The translations under genes and the position numbers were made by a program. This document shows, piece after piece, positions 25,866 to 36,148 of a stretch of DNA of 64,000 bases. The stretch spans positions 1 to 64,000 of the forward strand of contig CAMVJD010000006.1 of NCBI GenBank assembly GCA_947167715.1. Reading direction: 5' to 3'. Each line of letters starts with the position of its first letter. The first letter of the stretch is position 1. This DNA comes from an uncultured Eubacteriaceae bacterium. GTDB lineage: Bacteria > Bacillota > Clostridia > Lachnospirales > CAG-274. The notes below the pieces were generated by a model. The model saw nothing but the letters and a program-made list of their open reading frames with translations, had not been told where the DNA came from and searched no databases.

Positions 25866-26663
25866 ATGTGTTCTACTGAACAAGACCTTGCAAAAGCAAG
25901 AGAGGTCGTAAGGAAACTCAGACCGATAGACGATACACTTTTTCGCAAGATGTTTAATGAAAATATAGAGCTTACGCAGTTTGTGCTACGAATATTTCTT
26001 GATAAGCCCGATTTAATTGTTGAAAATGTAAATACACAGTTTGACCTTAAAAAGTTGATGGGCGCAAGGTCTTTGGTACTTGATGCATATGCAACCGATT
26101 CAGAAGGAAAAAAATATAATATCGAAGCAGAAAAAACAGAAGATCGTGCCGACCCGCACAGAGCAAGATACCATTTATCTGCATTGGGTACCGAACATTC
26201 AAAAGCATGTAAAGAGCCTAAAGAGTTACCAACAACATATATAATTTTTATAACCGAAATCGATATATATGAAGCCAATAAACCTATATATCACATTGAT
26301 AGAATGGTTCGTGAAATAAATGAAGAATTCAAAGACGGGGAGCATATAATATACATAAATGCTTCTTATAAAGATGATACCACAATATTGGGCAACTTGC
26401 TTCACGACTTTATGTGCAGCAAGCCGGAAGATATGATTGTACCTGAAATTGCGGAATGTGCAAACGAGTGGAAGAATACTAAAAAGGGGGAATCAGAAAT
26501 GTGTAAAGCAGTTGAAGAATACGCAAATGCAAAGATAGTAGAAATTGCATTAAATCTCTTAAAGTCAAGGCAAACTGTAACATTTACTTCTACAATAACA
26601 AAATTAGCTGTTGATTATGTAAAGCAGCTTGCTATCGACAACAACATAGCCTACACCATGTAA
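25866..26663 (+). CDS. PD-(D/E)XK nuclease family transposase (Rpn-like)
   Basis: A 265-residue member of the PDDEXK-type transposase-like nucleases related to Rpn (recombination-promoting nuclease). The N-terminal LRPIDDTLFRKMF is typical, followed by the nuclease core with LVLDAYATDSEGKKYNIEAEK (split here: Asp in LVLDAYA near residue 76, the E-A-E-K motif near 91-95) and HRARYHLSAL. The C-terminus carries EYANAKIVEIALNLL. Such genes are often solitary, multi-copy and mobile. A terminator follows. Its opposite strand shows a 179-residue open frame that is only a shadow. Confidence 0.85.
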   Translation: MCSTEQDLAKAREVVRKLRPIDDTLFRKMFNENIELTQFVLRIFLDKPDLIVENVNTQFDLKKLMGARSLVLDAYATDSEGKKYNIEAEKTEDRADPHRARYHLSALGTEHSKACKEPKELPTTYIIFITEIDIYEANKPIYHIDRMVREINEEFKDGEHIIYINASYKDDTTILGNLLHDFMCSKPEDMIVPEIAECANEWKNTKKGESEMCKAVEEYANAKIVEIALNLLKSRQTVTFTSTITKLAVDYVKQLAIDNNIAYTM

Positions 26664-26671
26664 CAAAAAAG

Positions 26672-26704
26672 CCCGCAGATATACTCGAAATATATATCTG
26701 CGGG
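26672..26704. terminator. Bidirectional terminator between nuclease and helicase genes
   Basis: A 12-bp stem CCCGCAGATATA/TATATCTGCGGG between convergent genes, with A-run on the left and a short T/A tract on the right, suiting termination on both strands. Confidence 0.88.
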
Positions 26705-26739
26705 TAAAAATAATTGCGCTCACCGACTATATAGCTGCC

Positions 26740-28965
26740 TTATTTTGTAACTCCAATATCGGCAAGTAATTTTACTCTTTCAGGCGGTAAAGTCCCGTCT
26801 CTCAAATAGTTTTTTTGATTCCATATCCAAGTGCCCAAATCTCTGCCCTTATACCTTACTTTTTGTTTGGGTTCTTGATTATACAGACTTTTGTATTCGA
26901 TATAAAGTGTATAAGCGCTCATCCATTTTTGCGTAAATTTTGTATCCGAGAAATTTACCCCAAGAGCCTGCAGTTTTTCTTTCTGCTCATCGGAAAGTTT
27001 TAGCCTATGGTTCGGTTTTGTTTTTTGTATCTGGCTGTTCAGCCACATATTAATATTCACGCCTTTGTATACATCGCCTTTTTTCGGAAGTCTGCCGTTT
27101 ACTTCCACAAACTCCTTTAAAACTTCAAAATTTTTGTTCCATTGAACATCGTTCAAATTCCACACAAAACCTATGTCTTCAAGTTTCTTTATTTTTTCTT
27201 CACTCAATTTCCCGTTTAAATGTGATTTTCTTTGAGAATTTACCCAAGTCAAAAGTGTTTTTACGGATGAATTATTAAAAGTATCGGCATTTTCGGGAAA
27301 TCTACCGTTTTGGGCAATAAATTCCTTGAGCTGCTCGAACCTGTCCTCCCATTTGGCTGTTTCGTTTATCTTCATCTTGCAGCCAAGAGCCAAAAGAAGC
27401 TGTGCTCGTTCTTCTTCCAAAATCCCACTTCGGAATTTACTTCTTTGAGCCTGCACCCACGAAGCCAATTCTGGAGGCATATCTTTTTTAGCTGGGAATT
27501 TTCCAAGCCTTTCGGCTATTTTCTTGACTTCCTCGTAAGCTGAGAACCAGCTTAATTCGTTCAGATCCCAAGGGAAATCTATATCTTCCAACTTTTTGAT
27601 CTGTTCCTCGGATAAATTCCCCTGACGGTACAATGCACGTTGATTTTTGCACCATTGGCCTAATTTAAGCCCGTCATAGTCCTCTGTTCCGAGAGGGAAA
27701 CGATTATATTTTTGCTTAAATTCAACAAGCGCCTCATAAACAATATCCCACGAATTTTCAAAAGTTTCGCTAAGTTCTTCGAGAATCTGACGAATATCAC
27801 GGACATAATCATAGAGTTCAAACTCGATATCGTCATCCTCGCCCATGCCATCGCGGGAAATCTCCATAATTGCATAGTATTCCTGCGCCGTATCGCCTGT
27901 TTCAAAGTTATTTACAATGTCAAAAATAACGGGGTGCAAAGCCTTTTCGGAACAAGCCAAAGCACGTCCAAGCTGCTGATAAAACACGTTTGCCGATTGA
28001 GTCGCACGCAGCATAATTACGCCGCTGACATCATTGATATGTACGCCCTCGTTCAGCATATCCACGCAGAACAACAGCTTCAAAGCATCGGAATCATCTT
28101 CCGAGAATTTTTTGAATTCATCTTCAGAATTGGCATTATGTGAGTAAACGCTGTATTTATGTATATCATCGGTTATTCGTTCAAACCACTTGTCACACTT
28201 GCCATATATTTTGACCAACTCTTCTATATTCGGGCAAAAAACTATATACTTGCCTGATTTGTTGGGTATATGCTTTTCAAAAACCTTATCCAACCCACAA
28301 TCAAGCTTCGCCACACGCCGCTTTGCCTTGCGTATCTTCTCACGCATAGCTTCTTTTAAACGCGGATTTTGGCTTCTTTCAGCCCGAATTCCAAACTGTT
28401 CCAACTTTCCGCGAAAACTGTACCAAGAAGTCACATAAATCGGCAGAGGCAGGATTTTTCGCTTAATAGCCTCGTGTAAAGACATATTTACGGCATATAC
28501 CGAGTTAAATAACTCCTCCGCCATGTTTCTGGAGGAATCAAGATAACGAATAGGCGTAGCGGAAGTGCCGAGGACTTTGGCGGCTGATTTTAAACTCAAA
28601 AGCGTATCTATCCCTCGTCCCCACTCCGCAGCCCCGCAGCGGTGGAATTCATCAAGCACAATGTAATCACATTTAAGCTCCTTTATTTCTTCCTCACTCA
28701 TGTTGGCAAGCTTCATATAAGTGAGAAATTCAACATTGTTCAACTTTAACCTGCTCTCATCCGCATGTGTCTCTATCTGCTTGAAAATATAAACCGACGG
28801 CGAGAGAATAAGAAACCGCTTGTCCGTATTGTCGAAAATCAACTTCAATATAATAAATGACTTCCCCGTCCCCGTAGGCTGCACCACAGCCACTCGTTCA
28901 TTAGACGCAAAAAGCTGTGTCAGCCTTTCATAAGTTTCTTTGTTATGTTTATGAAGTCGTAACAC
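26740..28965 (-). CDS. DEAD/DEAH-box helicase with five helicase-associated repeats
   Basis: A 741-residue SF2 ATPase. Visible motifs are Walker A VQPTGTGKSF (near 28-37), the DEFH box in YIVLDEFHRCGA (near 105-116), GTSATPIRY (motif III, near 132) and motif VI in FYQQLGRALAC (near 333). After residue ~400 come five tandem helicase-associated (HA) domains of about 65 residues, each with the pattern W...L.....G..P.......LG.W...QR......L.......L...G. The HA repeats probably bind DNA. It lies 57 bp downstream of the 247-residue gene and is probably cotranscribed with it. Function unknown; phage defence or mobile-element maintenance are both possible. Confidence 0.88.
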   Translation of the reverse strand: MLRLHKHNKETYERLTQLFASNERVAVVQPTGTGKSFIILKLIFDNTDKRFLILSPSVYIFKQIETHADESRLKLNNVEFLTYMKLANMSEEEIKELKCDYIVLDEFHRCGAAEWGRGIDTLLSLKSAAKVLGTSATPIRYLDSSRNMAEELFNSVYAVNMSLHEAIKRKILPLPIYVTSWYSFRGKLEQFGIRAERSQNPRLKEAMREKIRKAKRRVAKLDCGLDKVFEKHIPNKSGKYIVFCPNIEELVKIYGKCDKWFERITDDIHKYSVYSHNANSEDEFKKFSEDDSDALKLLFCVDMLNEGVHINDVSGVIMLRATQSANVFYQQLGRALACSEKALHPVIFDIVNNFETGDTAQEYYAIMEISRDGMGEDDDIEFELYDYVRDIRQILEELSETFENSWDIVYEALVEFKQKYNRFPLGTEDYDGLKLGQWCKNQRALYRQGNLSEEQIKKLEDIDFPWDLNELSWFSAYEEVKKIAERLGKFPAKKDMPPELASWVQAQRSKFRSGILEEERAQLLLALGCKMKINETAKWEDRFEQLKEFIAQNGRFPENADTFNNSSVKTLLTWVNSQRKSHLNGKLSEEKIKKLEDIGFVWNLNDVQWNKNFEVLKEFVEVNGRLPKKGDVYKGVNINMWLNSQIQKTKPNHRLKLSDEQKEKLQALGVNFSDTKFTQKWMSAYTLYIEYKSLYNQEPKQKVRYKGRDLGTWIWNQKNYLRDGTLPPERVKLLADIGVTK

Positions 28966-29022
28966 AGCTTTTCACCTCGCTTTATATTACTATTTTTTAA
29001 CCATTCTTAAAACAGCAAAAAA

Positions 29023-29766
29023 CTATTTATTAAATGCATTATTTACTGATTCATTTATTTCATCATTACCAATAGATTCGAGGCCAGTTTCAAAATAACG
29101 TTCTTCATAACTATTATTAATATCCTTGTGTCCTTTCTGGCGAACATCGGATTTATAGCTTAAAGCAAAACGGTCTATATTTCTGCCAAATTCTGTTATA
29201 TAGTAGTCTTGCCTTTCAACATCTGCCTCGGGCTTATTGCCTGCACTTATCATCGCACCAATACCAACAAGTGAATAAACTTCATTACATCCGGGTATTT
29301 TTTCAATATTAAGTGCCTGAGATTTTAAAAATTCTAAATCCATATCTAAAACCTTTGAAATGGCATCAATAATTCTAAAATACAACTTCCTATCGATTTC
29401 ATCGTTTAATAATGCTCTTGTGGTATCAACTATATAATCAACTTTGTTTATTTCGTTAATTTTATATATTATCGATAAAATATGCTCCGTTGTTGCAATA
29501 TTTGTTTTAAAATCGGTATCAGAAAAAAGTTTAGATGATACTTTAGAAGCTATACTAGAATCTTCTTGTATTCCTGTTATAAATTTTTCCAGTTTATGTA
29601 AAAATATAATATTAGGTATATATGGAATGCTTTCTTTTGCTCTTTCAACAAGCTTGATACGACTTCCATAATCTCCGCATAAAGCCGAAAGAGCAGTCTC
29701 AAGAAATTCCATAATATATTTTTCAATATTTTTATCTATAACAGCAACCTTATCTTTTCTTTCCAT
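29023..29766 (-). CDS. Hypothetical 247-residue protein
   Basis: Not recognised. It is predicted to be almost entirely alpha-helical in the first 190 residues (VVAVIDKN-type basic N-terminus, IPYIPNIIFLHKLEKFI near 47-63, LDMDLEFLKSQALN near 142-155), has a small Gly/Ala segment VGIGAMISAG near 168-177, and a charged, probably disordered C-terminus. No membrane segment or catalytic motif was seen. It starts 47 bp after rmlA with no obvious terminator between, and precedes the HA-repeat helicase, so it may be read by polysaccharide operon transcripts. Confidence 0.7.
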   Translation of the reverse strand: MERKDKVAVIDKNIEKYIMEFLETALSALCGDYGSRIKLVERAKESIPYIPNIIFLHKLEKFITGIQEDSSIASKVSSKLFSDTDFKTNIATTEHILSIIYKINEINKVDYIVDTTRALLNDEIDRKLYFRIIDAISKVLDMDLEFLKSQALNIEKIPGCNEVYSLVGIGAMISAGNKPEADVERQDYYITEFGRNIDRFALSYKSDVRQKGHKDINNSYEERYFETGLESIGNDEINESVNNAFNK

Positions 29767-29812
29767 AAATATTTTCCTGTGTTAATAACAATTATTCAAA
29801 GTTTAATAGATT

Positions 29813-30706
29813 TTACTGCTTGTCTATATATTTTCCACTAATAACATCTTTTAAATACTGTCCATACTGGTTTTTCATCATATCTTTACAGTTTTCAAGC
29901 ACTTCATCTGAGCTTATCCAACCGTTAAGATATGCGATTTCCTCTAAACAAGCCAATTTTCTATGCTGATGCTGTTCTATTGTTTTTACAAAGTTAGAAG
30001 CATCGACAAGGCTTTCGTGTGTACCTGTATCAAGCCATGTAAAGCCCTGACCGAGCAATTCAACATTCAACTCACCTTTTTCAAGGTAAAGTCTGTTAAG
30101 GTCGGTTATTTCAAGTTCGCCTCTTACTGATGGCTTTAAGTTCTTTGCAAGGTTAACAACTCTATTGTCATAGAAATACAAGCCCGTTACACAATAGTTG
30201 CTCTTGGGCTTTTCGGGCTTTTCTTCTATACTTATAGCTTTGCCGTTTTCATCAAACTCAACGATACCGAAGCGTTCGGGATCATCGACATAGTAACCGA
30301 ATACCGTCGCACCCTTACCCGTCTCTGCATTTTCTACAGCTTTTTTCAGGCGTTTCTTTAAACCGTGTCCTGAAAAAATGTTGTCACCAAGTACCATCGC
30401 CGCGGTATCGTCGCCAATAAAACCTTCTCCAATGATAAACGCCTGTGCAAGTCCGTCGGGACTTGGCTGAACAGCATAACTAAGGCTAATTCCAAACTGT
30501 GAACCATCACCCAAAAGTGCCTCGAATCTCGGCGTGTCCTGCGGTGTAGAAATAATAAGTATATCTTTAATTCCTGCTGTCATCAAAACCGATAAAGGAT
30601 AATAAATCATAGGCTTGTCATATATAGGCAAAAGCTGCTTTGATGTTACTTTCGTAAGAGGGTAGAGACGTGTGCCCGAACCGCCCGCTAAAACTATACC
30701 TTTCAT
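29813..30706 (-). CDS. rmlA: Glucose-1-phosphate thymidylyltransferase
   Basis: First enzyme of dTDP-L-rhamnose synthesis: glucose-1-phosphate plus dTTP to dTDP-glucose. The 297-residue protein shows the nucleotidyltransferase signature [12 protein letters not shown] near residues 7-18, [17 protein letters not shown] (near 23-39), LGDNIFSG (near 107-114) and [12 protein letters not shown]. The ATG at 30704-30706 has AAGGAGG upstream. It is the last gene of rmlB-rmlD-rmlC-rmlA. Confidence 0.97.
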   Translation of the reverse strand: MKGIVLAGGSGTRLYPLTKVTSKQLLPIYDKPMIYYPLSVLMTAGIKDILIISTPQDTPRFEALLGDGSQFGISLSYAVQPSPDGLAQAFIIGEGFIGDDTAAMVLGDNIFSGHGLKKRLKKAVENAETGKGATVFGYYVDDPERFGIVEFDENGKAISIEEKPEKPKSNYCVTGLYFYDNRVVNLAKNLKPSVRGELEITDLNRLYLEKGELNVELLGQGFTWLDTGTHESLVDASNFVKTIEQHQHRKLACLEEIAYLNGWISSDEVLENCKDMMKNQYGQYLKDVISGKYIDKQ

Positions 30707-30718
30707 ACGCAAACCTCC

Positions 30719-31273
30719 TTAAAACTTGAATGTTTCCTTGATGCCTTTCCAAAGCTTGTCCTTTTCGGAAAGAATAGGCTCCATACCATCTGGAATAGGC
30801 CAATCTATACCAATATCAGGATCATTCCAAAGAACGCCGCCCTCATCACCGGGATGATAGAAGTCGGTACACTTGTAAACAAATTCAGCCTCATCGCTAA
30901 GCACAACAAAACCATGTGCAAACCCCTCGGAAATATAGAATTGCTTTTTGTTATCGGCACTTAATTCAACGCCAAACCATTTGCCGTATGTTTTGGAGTT
31001 TGCTCTTAAATCCACAGCCACATCAAAAACTGTACCTCTTACAACCCTGACAAGCTTGCCCTGAGGGAACTCTTTCTGAAAATGAAGTCCTCGTAAAACA
31101 CCCTTAGTACTCATAGATTGATTGTCCTGTACAAAAACCATATCAAGACCTTCCTCATGAAAATCATTCTGGTTGTAAGTTTCCATAAAATAGCCCCTGT
31201 TATCACCAAAAACAGACGGTTCTATAACATAAAGTCCCTCTATATCACATTTTGTTACTTTTATCTTGCTCAT
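30719..31273 (-). CDS. rmlC: dTDP-4-dehydrorhamnose 3,5-epimerase
   Basis: Cupin-fold epimerase that inverts C3 and C5 of dTDP-4-keto-6-deoxyglucose. At 184 residues it is standard, with NQSMSTKGVLRGLHFQ (catalytic His near residue 63), FDVAVDLRANS (near 83), EGFAHGFVVLSDEAEFVYKCTDFY (catalytic Asp/Tyr region) and the C-terminal LSEKDK. It overlaps rmlD by four bases. Confidence 0.96.
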   Translation of the reverse strand: MSKIKVTKCDIEGLYVIEPSVFGDNRGYFMETYNQNDFHEEGLDMVFVQDNQSMSTKGVLRGLHFQKEFPQGKLVRVVRGTVFDVAVDLRANSKTYGKWFGVELSADNKKQFYISEGFAHGFVVLSDEAEFVYKCTDFYHPGDEGGVLWNDPDIGIDWPIPDGMEPILSEKDKLWKGIKETFKF

Positions 31274-32184
31274 TGCTCTATCTCCTTTAAGTATCTACTC
31301 AGCGCATCCTGCCACGTTGGTAATGGTGTAAATCCCATTTCTACAAGTTTGCTTTTGTCAAGTCTTGAATTAAAAGGCCTTGCAGCTTTTGAAATTCCGT
31401 ATTCGGCAGTAGTAACAGGCTCAACAATAGTTGAATAGCCCGCCTGACGATAAATCTCTTTGGTAAAATCGTACCAGCTTATAAAACCGCCCTCATTGGT
31501 AGCGTGATAATAGCCATATTTTTCGGTTTCCGCCATATCAACAAGCAGTCTTGCCAAATCAAGAGTATATGTCGGCGTACCGATCTGATCGTTTACAACA
31601 CGTACTTTATCATGTGTTTTGCCTACACTAAGCATCGTCTTAATAAAGTTTTTTCCATTCAAACCAAACACCCATGCAATACGCACAATAAAGTATTTAT
31701 CTAAAGTACCGCTGACGGCCAATTCACCGCCAAGCTTGCTTTCTCCGTAAACATTAAGAGGCTTATAGTCCTTACAATCAGCTTTCCAAGGTTCCGTACC
31801 TTGACCATCAAATACATAATCGGTGCTTATGTAAATCATTTTTGCATCAACAGTTTTGGCTGCTTCCGCTATGTTTTTTGTTCCCTGCTCATTTATTGCA
31901 AAAACTTTTGCCTTGTTTTCTTCATCTTCGGCAGCATCAATAGCAGTCCATGCAGCGCAATGGACAATAACATCGGGATTTACATTCTCTATTACCGCAC
32001 TTACAGCATTTTTATCTGTGATATCAAGAGCAATATATTCCGCTTTGATTACTGCCGAATTATCATTTATACCGCTGTATTGCGGTGCAATATCACTTCC
32101 GACCGCATTATGACCTCGCTTCGCAAGCTCATTTACAACGTCGTGTCCAAGCTGACCGCCGACACCTGTAACAAATATCTTCAT
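31270..32184 (-). CDS. rmlD: dTDP-4-dehydrorhamnose reductase
   Basis: Final reduction to dTDP-L-rhamnose. The 304-residue SDR protein has GVGGQLGHDV (NAD(P)H site, near 7-16), CAAWTAIDAAEDEE, STDYVFDG, the YGESKLGGE catalytic Tyr-xxx-Lys (near 139), and AWVFG. It overlaps rmlC and lies four bases after rmlB. Confidence 0.96.
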   Translation of the reverse strand: MKIFVTGVGGQLGHDVVNELAKRGHNAVGSDIAPQYSGINDNSAVIKAEYIALDITDKNAVSAVIENVNPDVIVHCAAWTAIDAAEDEENKAKVFAINEQGTKNIAEAAKTVDAKMIYISTDYVFDGQGTEPWKADCKDYKPLNVYGESKLGGELAVSGTLDKYFIVRIAWVFGLNGKNFIKTMLSVGKTHDKVRVVNDQIGTPTYTLDLARLLVDMAETEKYGYYHATNEGGFISWYDFTKEIYRQAGYSTIVEPVTTAEYGISKAARPFNSRLDKSKLVEMGFTPLPTWQDALSRYLKEIEQ

Positions 32185-32188
32185 ATTA

Positions 32189-33208
32189 TCACCTGTTTGT
32201 GTACATTTTTTCGTAGTAATTCTGATATTCGCCGCTGATTATTTCTTCCCACCATTCACGATTGTCAAGATACCATTGAATCGTTTTCTTGATACCATCC
32301 GCAAACTTCGTTTCGGGAAGCCAACCAAGCTCGTTATGTATCTTGGTCGGATCGATGGCATAACGCATATCGTGGCCTTTTCTGTCTGTAACATAAGTTA
32401 TAAGGCTTTCGGGCTTGTCCAATTCTTTGCAAATAAGCTTAACAATATCAATGTTTCTCATCTCGTTGTGACCACCGACGTTGTAAACCTCGCCAACTTT
32501 ACCATTATGAATAATAAGGTCGATAGCACGGCAGTGATCCTCAACATAAAGCCAATCACGCACATTCAGTCCCTCACCGTAAACAGGTAAAGGTTTGTCA
32601 TTCAGCGCGTTTGCAATCATCAATGGTATAAGTTTTTCGGGGAAGTGATATGGACCGTAATTGTTTGAACAGCGTGAAATTGTCACAGGCAAGCCGTAAG
32701 TCCTGTGATAAGCCAAAACAAGTAAGTCGGCAGAAGCCTTCGAGCTTGAATATGGGCTCGAAGTATGTATAGGTGTTTCCTCCGTAAAGAATAAATCGGG
32801 TCTGTCAAGCGGCAGATCTCCGTATACTTCATCGGTTGAAACCTGATGATAACGTTGAATACCAAACTTGCGACATGCGTCCATAAGTACAGCTGTACCC
32901 ATGATATTAGTACGAAGGAAAATCTCGGGATTTTCAATAGAACGATCCACATGAGATTCCGCTGCAAAGTTTACAACGACATCAGGCTTCTCAGACTCAA
33001 ATATCCTATAAATTGCCTCCCTGTCCGCAATATCAGCTCTGTAGAACTTAAAATACGGATGGTTCATTATTGATTTTAATGTTGATAAATTGCCTGCATA
33101 GGTCAACGCATCTATGCAGATGATGTCATATTCCGGGTGTGCATTAAGCATATGGAATATGAAGTTTGAACCAATGAAACCGGCACCGCCGGTGACGATA
33201 ATTTTCAT
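32189..33208 (-). CDS. rmlB: dTDP-glucose 4,6-dehydratase
   Basis: NAD-dependent dehydratase making dTDP-4-keto-6-deoxyglucose. The 339-residue protein has GGAGFIGSNF near residues 7-16, FAAESHVDRSIENP (near 80), the STDEVYGDL catalytic segment (near 122), YSSSKASADLL (Tyr-xxx-Lys) and RCSNNYGPYHFPEKLIP. First of the four rhamnose genes and just downstream of the flippase gene. Confidence 0.97.
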   Translation of the reverse strand: MKIIVTGGAGFIGSNFIFHMLNAHPEYDIICIDALTYAGNLSTLKSIMNHPYFKFYRADIADREAIYRIFESEKPDVVVNFAAESHVDRSIENPEIFLRTNIMGTAVLMDACRKFGIQRYHQVSTDEVYGDLPLDRPDLFFTEETPIHTSSPYSSSKASADLLVLAYHRTYGLPVTISRCSNNYGPYHFPEKLIPLMIANALNDKPLPVYGEGLNVRDWLYVEDHCRAIDLIIHNGKVGEVYNVGGHNEMRNIDIVKLICKELDKPESLITYVTDRKGHDMRYAIDPTKIHNELGWLPETKFADGIKKTIQWYLDNREWWEEIISGEYQNYYEKMYTNR

Positions 33209-33264
33209 TTTTTAGTTCCTTTCGCCATAATTAATAAAACCCATTAATGCAGCCACCATTTTAT

Positions 33265-34710
33265 TTATATGAAATATTTTTTCTTTATACCATCTATTAT
33301 ATCATTTGCCAACTCATTTTTTCCTATAATCATAACTAATCCATATACAATAATACTTACAGAAATGCTAAGAATTATTCTTAGAAACAATGTCGAAATA
33401 TTTGCAAATACAATACATATCCCAACTATAAATATGCACCCAACAACTGGAGTAATAAATATTTTCCATATTGACTCAATTTTTATATTTTTGTCTCTTT
33501 TTATAATCAGCATGACAAAAATAAGCAAAGCACAAAATACGGTAGTGCCCGCTGCAGCAATCGAACCAAAATACGGGATTAAAATATAATTAGATACAAC
33601 ATTAACGATTGCCGTTATCCAGCAAATAATCATATATATTTTTTCTTTACCTGAGGGTAATAGAATTGCATTTCCTAAAAAATTACTTCCGAAGAGATTT
33701 ATCACAAAAGCAACCATAAGTATTTGCAACACCGGAACGGCTTCGATATATTCAACGCCTGCAATAATAAGAATAATATCTTTAGCAAGAACGCAACATC
33801 CCACAGCGCAAGGCACGCCCAATATTGCATTAAACCCAAGCATTTTCCTCAGCAAATGATTGATATTCTCATAATCCCCCTCCGAAAAATAAGTTGACAT
33901 TCTCGGCATTATAACCCAAAATAAAGAGCCAACAGTTTGGGTAATGATAACTGACATCCTATGAGCTGTACTATAAATTCCAACTTCCCAATCACCTCGC
34001 ATAATCCCTAGCATTGTGGAATCAATAGTATTGAATATATTTTGCGCAATAATCATAACAAACAAATACAGAATTGGCTTTGTATGTTTTTTCCAATCGA
34101 TTTTTGCAGTAAACTTTATCCTACAGTATCGTCTTCTATACCAAATATTGGCAATACTAGCACCGCTGTTTGAAATCAAACTAATCAATGCATATTTCAT
34201 ATAATCTTCTTCTTGTCGAACGAAGATAAACAATAAAAACAATGATATAAGCTGAAATATGACTGTCCTTATAGTAACAAATCGAAAATCCTCCATTACA
34301 GTGTTAAGCCAATCCGCACCTAAAGTAGTCGCTCCGATATAAACACTTTGAATTATTATAAGGGTTCTGTAATTTTCTAGTTTGTTGTAAAAAACAAGTG
34401 TCAAGCTCAAGAGTATATACGCAACAATTGTTGTTATAATATTTATAGAAAACAATTCACTGGCTATCCACCCCAATTTTTTTTTATTATCTCTAACAAC
34501 CGAACATACTCGAATAGCATATGTTGAAATACCTAAAGTAGCAATGTAAGAAAAAAAACTAATAATTGATAAACCAAAATTGATTTTTCCAACATTATCT
34601 GGAAGCAGTACCCTTGAAATATATGGAAATGCTATTAACGGATAAAGAATAGATGAACACGATTTTATTATATTATATATTGTATTTTTTTTGATGCTTC
34701 TTGTTCCCAT
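33265..34710 (-). CDS. Polysaccharide flippase (Wzx/MATE-like)
   Basis: A 481-residue integral membrane protein with about 12-14 hydrophobic segments and the N-terminal signature of oligosaccharide flippases (NTIYNIIKSCSSILYPLIAFPYISRVL in overlapping pieces, near 9-35). It should flip undecaprenyl-linked repeat units to the outer face. It lies between a decayed gene region and rmlB, in the same direction as all polysaccharide genes. Confidence 0.9.
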   Translation of the reverse strand: MGTRSIKKNTIYNIIKSCSSILYPLIAFPYISRVLLPDNVGKINFGLSIISFFSYIATLGISTYAIRVCSVVRDNKKKLGWIASELFSINIITTIVAYILLSLTLVFYNKLENYRTLIIIQSVYIGATTLGADWLNTVMEDFRFVTIRTVIFQLISLFLLFIFVRQEEDYMKYALISLISNSGASIANIWYRRRYCRIKFTAKIDWKKHTKPILYLFVMIIAQNIFNTIDSTMLGIMRGDWEVGIYSTAHRMSVIITQTVGSLFWVIMPRMSTYFSEGDYENINHLLRKMLGFNAILGVPCAVGCCVLAKDIILIIAGVEYIEAVPVLQILMVAFVINLFGSNFLGNAILLPSGKEKIYMIICWITAIVNVVSNYILIPYFGSIAAAGTTVFCALLIFVMLIIKRDKNIKIESIWKIFITPVVGCIFIVGICIVFANISTLFLRIILSISVSIIVYGLVMIIGKNELANDIIDGIKKKYFI

Positions 34711-35044
34711 AAATCCCTCACAAAATCACTTTTCATGAATCATTAACTAAAAAAAACAATCTAATTTCATCCAATCCAAGCGATTATAAATTTCTATAAA
34801 AAGTTTTAGAATTTAAAATCATATTATTTTTGAATAGTCTACTGTTTTAATAAAACTAATCATATTATCACTAATGCATTCTTATAAATTTAACTAATAC
34901 AACACATAGAAGAATCTATTTTTAAGAATTAATCCACAACAAACAATAGCACTATACTTGTTCATAATATAACTCTCTATCAATGTAAACTACTATTTCC
35001 CACAACATTAGCATCACATTTAAAATACCAAATCAGTTCATAAC
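34711..35044. other. AT-rich gap with no gene
   Basis: About 330 bases between the WbsX-like pseudogene and the flippase gene. No ORF with a ribosome binding site, promoter or terminator hairpin was recognised; it is probably gene decay. Confidence 0.5.
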
Positions 35045-36148
35045 ATCTTTGTTATTACCCTGTTTAGGCTTACCTAATATACTGATGTCCGAATTACAAA
35101 TTGGAGTTCATATTGACAAGTTCAAAATAAGCGCCTTTCCTATTCATTCCATACATTCAAAAAATCAATCTATGAACCATATCACATTCTTGAACACAAG
35201 AAAAAGCTTTCTCTGTTACAATTTCAATAAGCCCCTGTTTTCTGTCATAATAAATGATTGCATTTCATCCGGATTTAGGAGAGCGATTTCTTTCCTGTAT
35301 CTGCGTGGGATACATTTTTTCCAGAATAATTCCATTTAATAATTTCCTAGCAGTTGAACTAATTGCTTTTATCATATAGGCAGACGCTTTTAATTCTGCA
35401 TATTTTAGTGTAACAGAATTTATACCATTAAATCCTTTTTTAAGATCATCATATTTTTCCCTTGTGGATTTTCCAATACCAATTAAATCCATAGCGCTAA
35501 TTTTGCTAATACGTTACGTCTTCCTATAAAATATATGCCAGATAATCCATTTTCTTTAGCAATCTTATTCTACAATTCAATAAAATGAGTTGGCCAGACA
35601 AAGATTTGAGTGAAAAAAGGCTTATCCTCGACCTCCATATAGCGTTCATCTTTAAACACCGGCAATACATCATAAAAAAGACTAATATAGTCTTCATCAC
35701 CCAAATATTTTTTTCAAAAATTTAGGGGTCAGTAGTATATTTTTCTCACTTTCCACGTTTTCATTGTCTAACTTTGATTGGCCCATCCCAAACAAAAAAG
35801 AAAATCAAGTTCACAGACTTTAATGCTTCATTAAACGACATTTCTAAAACTTTTTTCTCCATTTCCAAACCCAAAATACCAATAGCAAAAACCTTCAACG
35901 TCCTTCTCCTTGGCCAATTCAGCTTGCACCAATCTAACTTCTGGTGATCTCAAGTCATAAAGTCCTAAATCCGCCAGAATTTGTGACTGATAATGACCCT
36001 TAAATAATGGCTTAGCTTTAGCCGCATTAGTCCATTCTATAAACACTTTTCCCCAAAAGCCATCATTCACACCACCGTATGATACTGAAGTAAGTAGAAT
36101 GAAATTATTCGTTCTCTTGCAATTTACACTTATTTTACAGCTTTTCAA
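35045..36148 (-). pseudogene. Decayed WbsX-like (GH99-like domain) glycan gene
   Basis: Fragments of one WbsX-type protein can be read in changing frames along the minus strand. First is WTNAAKAKPLF and GHYQSQILADLGLYDLRSPEV (36148-35831). Then VLEMSFNEALKS in another frame (near 35830-35790), DEDYISLFYDVLPVFKDERY (near 35700-35640), ENGLSGIYFIG (near 35560-35520) and KAISSTARKLLNG with YPTQIQERNRSPKSG (35492-35270). It ends with HRLIFLNVWNE and GAYFEL (near 35180-35100). Several frameshifts and in-frame stops break it, and the N-terminus is altered. The start overlaps the end of wzy by four bases, so it was once part of the operon. WbsX proteins modify or build surface glycans. Confidence 0.85.

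Noticed and set aside
25739-26278. 179-residue minus-strand open frame
   Set aside because: It lies opposite the PD-(D/E)XK nuclease, which has a recognisable family sequence, and shows no start signal of its own.
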